Source of the DNA: Lepidurus packardi
Taxonomy: Eukaryota; Arthropoda; Branchiopoda; Notostraca; Triopsidae
Length of the DNA: 64,000 nt
Assembly: GCA_023053545.1 (NCBI GenBank)
Contig: JAKZAN010000040.1
Coordinates: 22,768-86,767 of the forward strand
Direction of reading: 5' to 3'
Position numbers and translations under genes: made by a program. This document shows, in pieces, positions 1 through 11,029 of this stretch. Each line of letters begins with the position of its first letter. Position 1 is the stretch's first letter. Under the pieces are notes generated by a model that worked only from the letters and a program-made list of their open reading frames with translations, did not search any database and was not told the origin of the DNA.

Positions 1-3000
1 AACCCGAGAGGTTCCATGATGATAACATGTTCATAGGACTTGTTCTCCGTCTCTGACGGCGATACTTCCTTGTCGCAAAACCCGTGGAACGGCGAATTAG
101 GTCCCGAGGCCGAAACACTACTACTCTCCTCCATTGACGCACTGGTCGACTCCGCCCGTTGCTCACTCAACAACTCCTCCCCTTTGGCTTCGACGGTGAC
201 TTGCTTGTCCTCCCCTATGCTTTCCATATCGCCCTCCGACTCCTGGGAGTGCCTCCGCGAAACAGGCTCAACCTCCAGTTCTGTCGGTTCTGGACTGAAA
301 ACGATTTTAGTGTCTTGGGTTTCTTGATCTGGAACCCTGTCCTCGCCTAACTTTTCCTCAGTCTGGTCCTCGTCTTGAACTATGATGGGAACTTCTTCCT
401 GCGCTAAGGCTTCACTATCAGACGCAACTCCTGGACTCGATTCTTCGCAGACTACTAGAAGATTTTCAGTTACGTCACTAACCACGTCTGTCATCCCAAT
501 TGCCTTGTCCTCTCGTGTCTCTTCCTCTAATGTCTCTGCCAACGTTTCTTCTTCTTCAGGTAGAAGTCGCTGTTCACTTTCCACTACTATACACTCAGAA
601 GTACTTGGGTCCTCACTGGGCGGGTGTGGAACGTCGCACATTGGTTCGGGTTCACTTTCAGCCGCTAGAAGGGGCGGGTCAATTTCTAAACCTTCTCTGG
701 GCTCTGATTTAGCTTCTGTAGGATCAGGGTCCGGTTCTGGATCAAGTTTCTCTTCCATAATCACGACACTTTCCTTTTCGTCTTCCCGGGTTTCCATTTT
801 GTCCTCGGAAGTGTCCTTTTCTACTTCGCGACTGTCCTTTTCGACCTCTAGTGGAATTGGTGAAGGAGAAGAGGAAGCCTCAGTAGGGGGTTCCTCAATA
901 CAGGGTTCCGCTGGCGATTCCCTAGCCTCCAGAGGCGAATCACAAGATGAGGGAAGTGATTCGGGGATCATTTCAGCTATTTCTGGGGCCTCAGGTATTG
1001 GTTTTTCTTTTAGACTGGGTGCGACGCTGGGAGGATCCCCCGCGGAGGAGGAGGGAGGCACAACGTTGTCTGGCGAGTCCGCCGAGGACGGTGCTAACGT
1101 TGGTATCACAGGATAGGGGCTAGTCGAGCAGCAACTAGTCGCCGAAGGCAATGGAGCATATTCTTCTTCTGCCAGACTGGTCCGTATTGACGGACAAGCC
1201 AGATTCACTGAATGAAGTTCTACGGAGGGCGATAGCGGGGCCGCCGTAGACACCACCACGGATTTCATCACTACCGTAGCAACGGGTGGATTGACCGCGT
1301 TCTGCTTGACAGGTGACAATTTGGACACGAGAACCTTGACAGGGCTCGCCGATCCTGTGCTCAAAGTACTAACTAGTGCCCCTCCTGCGCCCAGTGGTAA
1401 GCCACACCCCATCGCCATAGCTTTGGAGAGCGTTACCAGCTTGACCGGCACCATTTTGGTACCAGCAGGCATGCTAAAGGTCCCCGTACTACCTCCACTG
1501 GTACTTTGTAGCGCAATTAGGGCCGGAGTGCCAGGACTGGTCGCAACACTGGGGCTTATGGGCACGGTGGTCGTGATTGTTCGTGCCGTGGTCGAAAGGA
1601 GTAACTTGGTGGGGGTGGGCGAGGTGCTACTGGGCGACGACGTCACTAGGATTAAAGTGGGTGAGGTCCTGAGCGGCTCGGGTGCTGGCTGAACCTGAAC
1701 AACCGGAGGCTGTAAACTCACTCTCTCTTCTTCTTTCATTTCTTGCTTCACGCTTCGCTCAGGCAGCTCCGGGTTTTCAACTAGTTCAGGGCACGGCCTC
1801 TTTTCGTGTTTCACAGGAATTACTTGCAAGGTCTCCTGGGAAACGAGACAAGTTTCTTCCTTGTGAATTGGCGTCATTTCGGGGCACGGACTTGGAACCG
1901 GTTCTAAATCTTTCTCCCCAGTGCCATTAACCAATATCACCGCTTTGGATTCCGTGGGGGGAGTTTCCAGCGCTGGGGAAACCGGGAGATCTTCCAGTAG
2001 ACTGATTTTCACGGGAGAGGGACACGTTTCAAGGTCTTTGGGTAGAGAATTGAGTTCTACTGCGACCGGTAAAACGCCCAAAGGCTCATAGGCAGGGCCA
2101 CTTGAAAGGATCTCGGGTTTGCTGTAATCGGGCTCGCGGTCTTCGCGTCTGGATGGACTTTCGCTCTGATTGGGACTTTTTTCCGACAGCGCGTCCATGG
2201 ACTCTATGCCCGAGTCTTCCCCTTGGGTGTTGACGGGCTCTTCTTTACAGGCTTGGTTTTCTAACAGAACTGTGCAGAGTTTTTCTTCCTTTTCCTGCGT
2301 AGATTTGTCAAGGGTAACTCCTCCACCTTTGTCCTCTTTTTCCGTCTCCGGCAACTCGAAGACGCGTACGTCACGATGGAGACTATTTGCTTGTTTTTGT
2401 ACGTTGTTTAAAACGCTCACTTTCAACAGGGGCTCTTCTTTCGCTTTCGTCTGGATGCTACTGTTGAGGGGATGGTGGTATTGACTCCGCCCATGAGAGG
2501 GGAAGCGCTTCAGGTCTATAGACACGTCTTTCTCCGATACCATGTCAGCAAGCGACGTCACCACCACCGAATTGGCAATTGTGGGTAATGTTTCAGTACT
2601 GGCGGATGCTTTCTGCGATGAGGTAGGACCAAGGCTGGCGCTACTCAATTCTACAAAATTCCAGAGTAAGAATTAGAACTATGCTTAATAAAGTTTGCTA
2701 CTTTTTGGTGTCTCCAAAAGTAAACCGATTAATTTCTTAGCCGTAGTGACAATCCTCACTCTTTATGAACTGACCATCCAAGAATAGTGAAAAAAAGGAA
2801 ACAAACTAAAGTAGATCCCAATCTAGTAACCGAAGACTGCTATGTTTTTCATTATTGGTAGCTCTCAGTAAGCAGAAGGCCTCAACAATGAATAACGTCT
2901 CAATTAACTAACTAAACAAGGGATACTTTTGCTTCATAATGAATATAAGTAAATAATAATTAGTTAATAATGGATTGCTTTACCCTGAAGCGGTTAAAGA

Positions 3001-5421
3001 TTTATGTAATTACTGAAGTTTTGGATAAGTCTACGTTAAATAATTAAAGTAAAAAAAGAAAGAAAAGTTTTTCAGTCGAAAATTGCAACTTCATTTAAGT
3101 AAAAGTGATCCGATTCACTCAGCTTTATAGTATGCGAAAAATATTAATCGTTATTAATGGTTTTCAAGCAACGACTTTTTAATAAATCAGACTTTGTAAA
3201 CAGTTAAATTTACCTGGCACAACCAAGGGTTCGAACTCACAACTACCAAGCTTGTGTTCAGGCGAGGAGTCTGAGTGAAAATTTTCAAAAGGTTCCTGAC
3301 ACAATCTGGCTACTTTGGGTTTCGGCTCCGCCCCCTCCCCTGCTTCCATAACCACTACTTCCATTTTATCGTCTTCGGGCTCGCTCTCCACCAATGGCAG
3401 CGACTTTTTTCTCTTAAAAGGTTTCCGCTCGGTTTCGTCCTCAATGACTCGCATTGATTTGCTCTTTATTTTCCGCTTGGGTTTAGCGTCTTCATCTCCC
3501 GAATTACCCTCTTCAGCCATAAGGTTATTAAGCCCCGCTCCTGTAGAACGAGGCGAGAGTAACGTTGCATTTCTGCCCTTCAAAGAGATGTGCAAAGGAG
3601 GAACGCGTAGCTCGGTCGACGATGAAGCAGGGGAAAGAGAGGGCGAGGAGTGGCAACCTGCATTTGCTGGCGCGGTTTTCACTCCAGAACGCTCGGCTTT
3701 CCGCAAAAGCGAAATGGGACTCGTCGGCACAGCCTTTTCCACTTTATAGGCAGTCATAGCAGTAACCGGCTCACAGCTCTTCTCTAACCGTAGTCTCAAC
3801 TTGATCCGCTCTCCACCTAAACAATTGGGATTGTCTAGGGTCCCCTCGGCAGGGGTTACAATGTCCTCATGTCCACTCGGATTGAGACTAAGCACAGTAG
3901 CCGGCGAACCTGCGCCCTCGTGTTCATTTTCTGAGCCAGTGCTGCTGCTGCTACTATTGCTGCTACACTCCCCCTGTTGTATCTCTGGTGGAATGAGCAC
4001 GTTATTGTTGGACAGAGAAGGCGAGTTCGCTAAAACACTGCTGCTTTTGCCTAATTCTCGTTTGGCAGCTTGTAGACTAGGATTGTGGGGTGAGCCCTCC
4101 CCGGCCAGGCCAGTATTGCCTGGTCCAGTAGTCATCAGCCCGGGCATTCGGGTCCGATTCGGGTCCGAAACCACTGTGATCGAGAGATTGTTACGCCCTG
4201 GGAGCATGTAAGTATCGTTTACACACACCATACCGTCCAACAAATTGTTTGAACTGAGCGGCTGGGACATTGAGGTCGTAACCGGTGCTGAGGTCGTCTG
4301 ATTCAGGTTACTTGCGATACTTGACATGGAGACGGGTGGGAGACCCAAGACGGCCGTCACAGTAGCGCCACCGGGTATAAAGGGCAACTGGCTTTGTCCC
4401 ACGCGGTGGTTTTCACCCTTGGAGGGGGTGGGGTTAGGTTTGAGTCCCACGGAATGAACAGCGGACGTCGATGCCACGGACGGCCGCTTCTCCAGCTGGG
4501 TGACGGCTTCTCCATGCGCTAACGGTCCGCCGTTGGCCAAATTTGAGAGATTGGGGACCGTCACCCCTGTGCGCACGTTGACGACGGTGACGCTGGCCGC
4601 CAAGGTCAAGTTACTGTCCGTGCTCGAGGGAATTACGCCTTTAACTGCTGGGGCAGGAAGCGGCTTGGAGGAAACGGGCTGGTCACACTGCAGCAAGTTG
4701 ACTAACAGGGAATTAGACAGCCCGTTGCGGTCCACGGGTTTAGGGGAGGCTGCGGAAATGGGCAGTGAGGAATCAGGGTGCAGCGGGACAGTAGTACTAG
4801 CACAACTACTACTATTGCCACCACTACTACTGCCCGGGGCTAGCGTGATCGGCGAACTTGTCCTCACATTGCTGGGAGCCGTGGCCCGAGCTGTCATCGC
4901 CTGGGCGTGACCTAATGAGGCCGCTTGGGCGGTTTGGGCTGCGTGAACCATGCTGGCGAAGGGATACGTATTGTTGGTAGGAGGTCGGCTTGAGGGCACA
5001 AAGGGAACAGGCTGATGCACCGGAGCCACGACGTTGGGACTGAGAAAGCTGGCGTTGGGAGCGGCTGCGATAGGCGGGACGACTATACCCGGTTTGGGGT
5101 TAACGCCATTGTTGAAGGTGGCAAGGGACGCATGATTTTCTACCAAATGTTCACTGGCAGCCGAGGATAACATGCCCACTGCCTGAGATAGGATTTCCAC
5201 CACACTTTTATTCTGCACAGGAACGGGATCGACAGAGGTCACCACGGAGGTCACTTTAGAGGAGACGGGTGATCCTGTTATGCTCTCTGAAGCCTGGCCA
5301 TTGGAATCCGTTCTAAATACGATTTCCTGCGGCTCACTAAACCGCCCTGCGATAGTTAGGGATATGACCTGTTCCAAAAAGAAAGAAATTAGGCAATTAA
5401 AGGATGCCAAGATTTCTCCTT

Positions 5422-5452
<31 letters not shown>

Positions 5453-6574
5453 AATGTTAAATAAAAGGATAATTTTTGGTTATTTTTTACCTGGTCCCCT
5501 TCCAGTTGGACTGAAAGAACTCCCAGTTCTCGCAAAACTTCATCCCCGACTTGAGCTAACTGGCGTAATCGTACCGCTGCCTCTCGAGGCAGGGTGAACG
5601 TTACGCGCACCGAATTCCAGGGCTCCACTCTTCTGACGCGCAACTTGCGCTGTTTGTCAACTGCAACGACAAGAGAAGGAACAATGTGGTATGAAAAGCG
5701 ATTCTTTGAATTTCCACGCATAACATATTTCGCAATTTGAACGCCAGATGGCAGTACTAGGCAATAAAAAACCTTTCTGCAATTTTTTGATTTAGAAAGA
5801 ACATTACAATTATTTGCGAAGTAGTTACTATTAATTAGTTTCATTTGAAAGACAAGGACACTTTTTTCGCTTAACGGATACACAGGTTAGAATTTTTGAT
5901 TTACAGTCCTGACTTGATTTACAATCAATAAAAATAGATTGAAGTTATTTTAGAAATGTGTGCGTGATTATTATACAATTGAAGATGGAAAGTGCAAAGA
6001 AACACTAAATGGACGAGAATCTTTATATTTTGACCCGTAAAACGTTATTTCTGTTGGTTCCTAACGAGGACCCTGCAGACGGGCAAGACTTGCTAATTGG
6101 ATGGGTAAACTATGCGCAAGTGTCCTTTGCAGAATACACATTGGCCGCTTAAATTACTGCTCGGTGTGTAAGGCAACCATAGTAGGATGCATACGAAACA
6201 AAAAGTTCCTAAACTATGGTAACATGCACTTCGATTTGAGTGGTGCTTACTTCATAAAAGAAACAGGGCATGAAACGTTGCAAACAATTTTCTACGAATG
6301 TGAGCAATAACAGGAAAACCTCTTTGCATTTAGTCATTTAGTGTTACGGTTCTATAGAATCCATCACTAAGAACAGTGTTAAAAGATAGTATACAATATG
6401 TTTTCACGTACTCAATATTATTTTCTAATTGCGAATAAGAAACTTACCTGGGCATAAAACGGACTTTAATTTTCGCAAAAAGCGACCGAATTTTAGGTGA
6501 AACTCTGGATCATGGAAATCTCCTTCACAGGTAATGACTGCTTGCATCAGATCGCAATCATTTGATGAGGCCAT
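1..6574 (-). CDS. NCOA6: NCOA6-like nuclear receptor coactivator (partial, 3' end outside window)
   Basis: Coding exons on the minus strand: 6574-6448, 5660-5491, 5368-3214, and 2650 down to the window edge, where the frame is still open. All junctions are GT-AG and in phase. The N-terminal fold matches the NCOA6 family: a conserved [11 protein letters not shown] block is followed by LPREAA and [13 protein letters not shown] nuclear-receptor box, SLLVNLLQC (LxxLL type, about 4683-4716), matches the first LxxLL motif of vertebrate NCOA6. The rest is low-complexity Ser/Pro/Thr/Asn-rich sequence, then a long acidic tail (2650-1). The start is the first ATG after an acceptor at 6577-6579, so a 5' non-coding exon lies upstream. 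In vertebrates the protein works in the nucleus as a subunit of an MLL3/4 (KMT2C/D) histone methyltransferase complex; that role is inferred here. About 1700 codons are visible. Confidence 0.9.
5422..5447. repeat. (TA)n microsatellite in NCOA6 intron
   Basis: An uninterrupted TA dinucleotide run lies in the NCOA6 intron between exons 2 and 3. It is probably length-polymorphic. No coding role. Confidence 0.9.
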
Positions 6575-6576
6575 AT

Positions 6577-7783
6577 CTGTCAAGAAAAGGAAAACAAGAC
6601 TTGTTTGAGCGAACCATGTCCATGTTCTTCAAGTGAGATGCTTTACGTTCATAAATAATTTTGCATTTTAGGGTTCAAATTGCAAGTTAGAAGTTAGAAT
6701 ATATCCAACGTTGAAACATTGGGGACAACCAGTAATTACTGAGCGCATTCCTGCTGGGGTAGGCAGCTTACAGCAGCAGGACGCCATGCTTCTCTGCCAA
6801 ACACATTCTCACTCCAGAATGGATCGTCATCAGTCCGCCCGTTTCATGTACAGTTTTCGAAAACGCAATTGAACTGTGAGTCCTTTAATTTCGAACAGGT
6901 AAGGAAAGTGGCTCAAAAAGGAGAAAAAGATTTCGAGTCTACGTTTGTAGAGCAGACCCTCGCGGGGACCGCGAGTACAAGGGGCTTGTGAATGCTAAGC
7001 ACAATTATCACAGGTTTCGCACGCTGGTGCAAGGTAAAAACGGGTAACCTGCGTTATAATATTGCTCTACTGACCTTCTATGGACAACCAATAATTACCT
7101 CCATCAAAAGAGCAATCCGGCACATTAAAAACGAACTTATATAGGCCATGGAACAATAACAAGGGACGCCATTTGCAATAGGTGTAGCTCGAACAATTTG
7201 ACGCTAGGTGGCGCGAGCAATGGGAACAAACCGCTTGGCGCCAATCGGTGCCAAATTCGAATTATTCAACAAAATGAAGACTACAACTTTTTATGGCTAA
7301 ATTAGTGCGAAAAATAAACGCTACTCTTAACTTAAGGTTTCACAGGAAGATTTGATGTTAAGATAATGCTAAAAATTTTCTCTTTTCTAGACATTTCATG
7401 TTTTAATACAAAACTGAATTACAAAAACGGTTATCAGTAAAAACTTAAAGTTAGCATATCTCGACAGTTATTAACATATAAGATAAAATGGATACCTATG
7501 AAAGGCTGGTTGTCGACCGAGTAAAGTCGAGTAAAGCTTGTCAGTAGTAGGTTATTGAGACATTTTCTTTGATAATGCAAATACCGCAATAAAATTCCGG
7601 AAGTTGTGTTTAGCAGTCTTTTTCCTGACTGTGTGACTTAGTAAATGAAATTAAAAACTATATTAAAACTACCCTTTGCGGTGTTGTTTTAGAGCTAAAA
7701 TGGTCACCACACACCCGGTTTTCATTTTGTATTGATAACCTACAACTCCGCAACTCTATACATGTATGCCTCTCATTGCTTCT
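6577..7783. other. Spacer between NCOA6 and COX6C
   Basis: No convincing gene. It should hold the NCOA6 promoter and any 5' non-coding exon. Two near-identical strings (GGACAACCAGTAATTAC near 6722 and GGACAACCAATAATTAC near 7082) recur 360 bp apart. A CTCF-like core, AGGTGGCGC, lies at 7206-7214. Short open frames here have no recognisable motif. Confidence 0.6.
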
Positions 7784-7788
7784 TTATT
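7783..7788 (-). promoter_or_regulatory. Poly(A) signal AATAAA overlapping COX6C stop
   Basis: The minus strand reads GAATAAAG, and the TAA at 7786-7784 is the COX6C stop codon. The hexamer therefore contains the stop, so the 3' UTR would be very short if this signal is used. Confidence 0.6.
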
Positions 7789-8127
7789 CCCCATCCGGGC
7801 GTACGGACTTGAAAACTCCAGCTTGGCGCATTCTCTCGAATTCCTTGTTGGCGTCATAGTTCCTAACAAATCGTTATGAAAAGAAGACAACAATAAAACT
7901 AACAGTCTGACGGAACCAGACTAGTTTAATTGAACCTGCTCCGGTTTAACAAATACATACTTGTAAAACTCGGCATACTTCTTCTTTCGGACATCATTTA
8001 CCATCGCCTTATAAGTGACGACAGTTGCCGTGCACAGAACTGCAGAAATAACCAGGTGTTTTTTAATCTGGGAGGTCAACAGTCCTCGCATTTGGGGCTT
8101 GGCAAGATGGGATACAGCTGTCGACAT
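7784..8127 (-). CDS. COX6C: Cytochrome c oxidase subunit 6C
   Basis: Two coding exons, 8127-7961 and 7862-7784, join in frame across a 98-bp GT-AG intron to give an 81-residue protein, the usual COX6C size (about 75). Family hallmarks are KPQMRGLL near the N-terminus, one membrane segment of about 20 residues, then RKKKYAEFYKNYD and FERMRQAGVFKSV. The second exon is essential: without it the protein would end in an intron-encoded tail. COX6C is a nuclear-encoded single-span subunit of respiratory complex IV in the inner mitochondrial membrane. An acceptor just upstream of the ATG, and a donor near 8511, imply a 5' UTR intron. The stop codon lies inside an AATAAA hexamer. Confidence 0.93.
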
Positions 8128-10392
8128 TCTAGGAGCGAGAATTACGGAATATATTAGAAAATTTATATTAAAGGCTTATTTATTATAATACATTTATAAA
8201 CGTAAGTAAGTTAAGCCCATCTAAAAACGAACATCAAGAAACAACAAACCACCATTTCTTTGTTCGTTTTTATTTCAACCAGGGCCAATCTTTTTGGCCC
8301 TTATTTCTTAGCAACTGGTTCTTCTTTCCACTCCACTTATGTTAGTGATTTGAATATCAGACAAAGCTAAAAACGACGAAACACGGAAGCAAAAATATTC
8401 TGCCTGTGAGGATTTCTAATGCAACTAGAAATAAAAATAATGAAACACAATCACGTAAACATTTACCTCAGCGGCGCATTAATAAGGTAAACAGCACTTA
8501 CCTCGGTGTTGATTCTTTCGAAACAATACTGGAAAAGTACCAGCAAAGAGTTTATTTCTAAGCGAAAAACTCGATATACGTTGATCACGGACCGGAAAAT
8601 AGAAGGTTTGACAGAAGGCAGATGATCTCGAGCACCCCAGATTTTAGTGCTTAAAACAACTAAAGCGTCATCTAGTTATAAGTAAAGCACTAAAGATGTG
8701 AAATTGAGTAGTCTCTTTCCTTGCCGCTTCAGACGCCTTTCCTTAGATCATACATACTATAAGAAAGGGCACGGCTACACTGCGGTGCATGGCGCAAGTC
8801 CTGGATTTGGCTACGGCAAAGGCGATTTTTGTTTACAATCATAAGCGTTTCCATGTTTCTGCTTTTGTAGCGCTGGGTTCAAACAATGTTTAGGATTCCA
8901 TGAAAAACAATGGTGCAAAAGTGTTCCTTCCCAGGTTATAAGAAAAGAAAGAAAAAAGGGAAGAATATAGCCTTTCATATGAACGTTATTTTTTATATGT
9001 AATATTTTTTATAAATAATTATTTCGAACAGGTATCTATGGACTAACGTAGAATATCTTGGGCAGTGGAAAAAGGTTGTAGGGAATCCGAGTCCAAAATG
9101 AAGTCAAAGGATTTGTTCAGCCCATTTTTTCTCGTCTGAACTTATTCACAGTAATGTCAAATAGGTTTATACTACGAATTAGCTTAAAAGACAAAAGGAA
9201 TTATGTGGCATGCAAGTCTCACTAGCAAAGTTTCATAAAGTGCGCCTGGATTTGGCCACAGCAATGGCGGCTGCGTTGTTCCTATGAAATTGCTGGGGAA
9301 TCGCTAAGGATCGATATATTCATATTGCTATCGGTTTACGCTTGAACCTCATTTTTATATTTCCCGCCATAAGCAAGGCGTTGGTGAAACAGGTCTGACC
9401 AATCCTGTCCTCTCAGGAACTAGCCAGCAGCTTCGAAAAAGTTTATAAGCGATATGTTTGACAAGCAATACGGATCTGTGTATTAACGGCCAATCATCAG
9501 TGGAGTCAATGCGACTCCATCAGATCCACTTTTGGCTCCTCCTTTTCGGTCTAATTTCTTCGTAACAGATTTCTACATAGTGATGTTCCCTCTCTATAAA
9601 TATCTTTACTCTATGCTTTACCCCTTCGCCTTCTCCCCATGAACGAGTATGTGGTGGGGAGGAGCCACTCAAAAGAAAATTTTGAAGCTGTTTAAAGCCA
9701 GCGCTAATATTTTTCACGCCAGGAACTAGAAGGTATAAAATTAATAAAATTGGAAGGTTTGTAAAATCAGTGAACATCTATAAACACACATTATTGCTTC
9801 AGCGGCGTATTCGACAAGGCAAGGCGAGTAAACGTGTTGTGAGTAAGTGTAAGTCGCAAAAAAGTGACAGATACTTTCGTCGAGTATTGGAAATAATGAA
9901 TAGAAGTTATGAAGATTCGCGGTAAATTTTGAGGGCGGAAGAAAATGGGACTTAAATGTGCTGCATGTTTTGCTTTTTTCCACTGTCATTTTTGTGGACA
10001 CCACCATTATCAGGACGCGGCATCATTATGTGGACGGGATGGCACCATTATCTTTCTGTTGAATGCTGAAACAAGTCTCTAGGTGCTTTGGTTAATTTAC
10101 AAGCTCAGTCACAAAGAACTAACTTTTTCTTCGCACCGTCACTTGCGGGCTCCGCTCTACACCATTCAGCAAGCGTAATCCGCGAAGGTCCGAATAACCT
10201 CATACGGTGCCATTGTCATGGAATGGACTCGCGTTTCCTAAGCCAAACTGAAACCATCCCGAAAGCTCTCAATCGCTAGTCTCGGCCCGGCAGGACGGCA
10301 ATCATTAAACGTAGGGAGATTACATAAGTTTAATGACACAAGGCTCGTATCAAGGAAGGGCAAGTAACTTTTGTCTAGGGATTTTAGCTTTT
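8128..10392. other. Spacer upstream of COX6C, no gene seen
   Basis: 2.3 kb without a convincing coding exon. It holds the COX6C 5' UTR exon (about 8512-8560) and promoter. A diverged repeated string (CTGGATTTGGC followed by TACGGCAAAGGCG or CACAGCAATGGCG) occurs near 8801 and 9246. Open frames at 9520-10279 lack family motifs and look like chance frames. Confidence 0.6.
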
Positions 10393-10400
10393 GTATTCGC
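10393..10400 (+). repeat. Target-site duplication of the MITE (left copy)
   Basis: GTATTCGC here is repeated exactly at 10691-10698, directly abutting both ends of the 290-bp element. Confidence 0.85.
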
Positions 10401-10690
10401 CAGGCCCGTACCCAGGATTTTTTTTCGGGGGGGGGGTTTTAACCCGAGAACTTGAAATCCTGTTTTTGTCGTATACCATATTTCCGGTAAGGAAAGGGGG
10501 ATACGAAAAAGGAGAAAAGTTATCGCGATGTTCGAGCTTCAAAACGGTCAAACAAAACCAAAGCTCAATTTGAAATAAACTTCTCAAGTACATATGCTAG
10601 AAAAACGTATATTTTTCATTTGCGGAAACATTTCGGGGGGGGGGGGGGAGGTTAAACCCCCCGACCCCCCCCCCCCTGGGTACGGGCCTG
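10401..10690. mobile_element. hAT-type MITE with perfect 8-bp target duplication
   Basis: A 290-bp non-autonomous element. Both ends carry the terminal inverted repeat CAGGCCCGTACCCAGG (left 10401-10416, right in reverse at 10675-10690). It is flanked by the exact 8-bp direct duplication GTATTCGC at 10393-10400 and 10691-10698. Eight-bp duplications are the mark of hAT transposases. Just inside each end are long G or C runs (about 10427-10437 and 10637-10678). It has no transposase. It sits a few hundred bp upstream of CDK11, so it could influence that promoter. Confidence 0.85.
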
Positions 10691-11029
10691 GTATTCGCAA
10701 CTATCAAAACTCGTGCGCCCGCACAGTTGCTCCCGCCGTCTCCGATAGTCCCCCTCTATCACCTCCCTTTCCACTCTTCTCAGGTTCTCACACTCTTCTC
10801 GTGTCTCTCGCGCTATCTAACGCCGCTTTGATACAATATTGTACTCCAATGACAAATTTGTCTCACTAGAGGCCTGCAGTACAGTCTCGTCTTCAGGCGA
10901 AGGTACGACCGTGATTTTTGTTGTTTATGAACGGCAAATGAAAAACTCTTGAAAGACACTTTGAACTGCTCTTTGAAGGAAATAAAGTGTTGGTTTGTGT
11001 GTGGATTTTATTTGGTGACCCTTCTTGAA

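Noticed and set aside
382-1116. 244-codon plus-strand frame near the left edge
   Set aside because: It mirrors the NCOA6 exon on the minus strand, which is open across the whole 1-2650 stretch and joins in phase to the conserved upstream exons. The plus-strand frame is only a shadow of the acidic low-complexity code.
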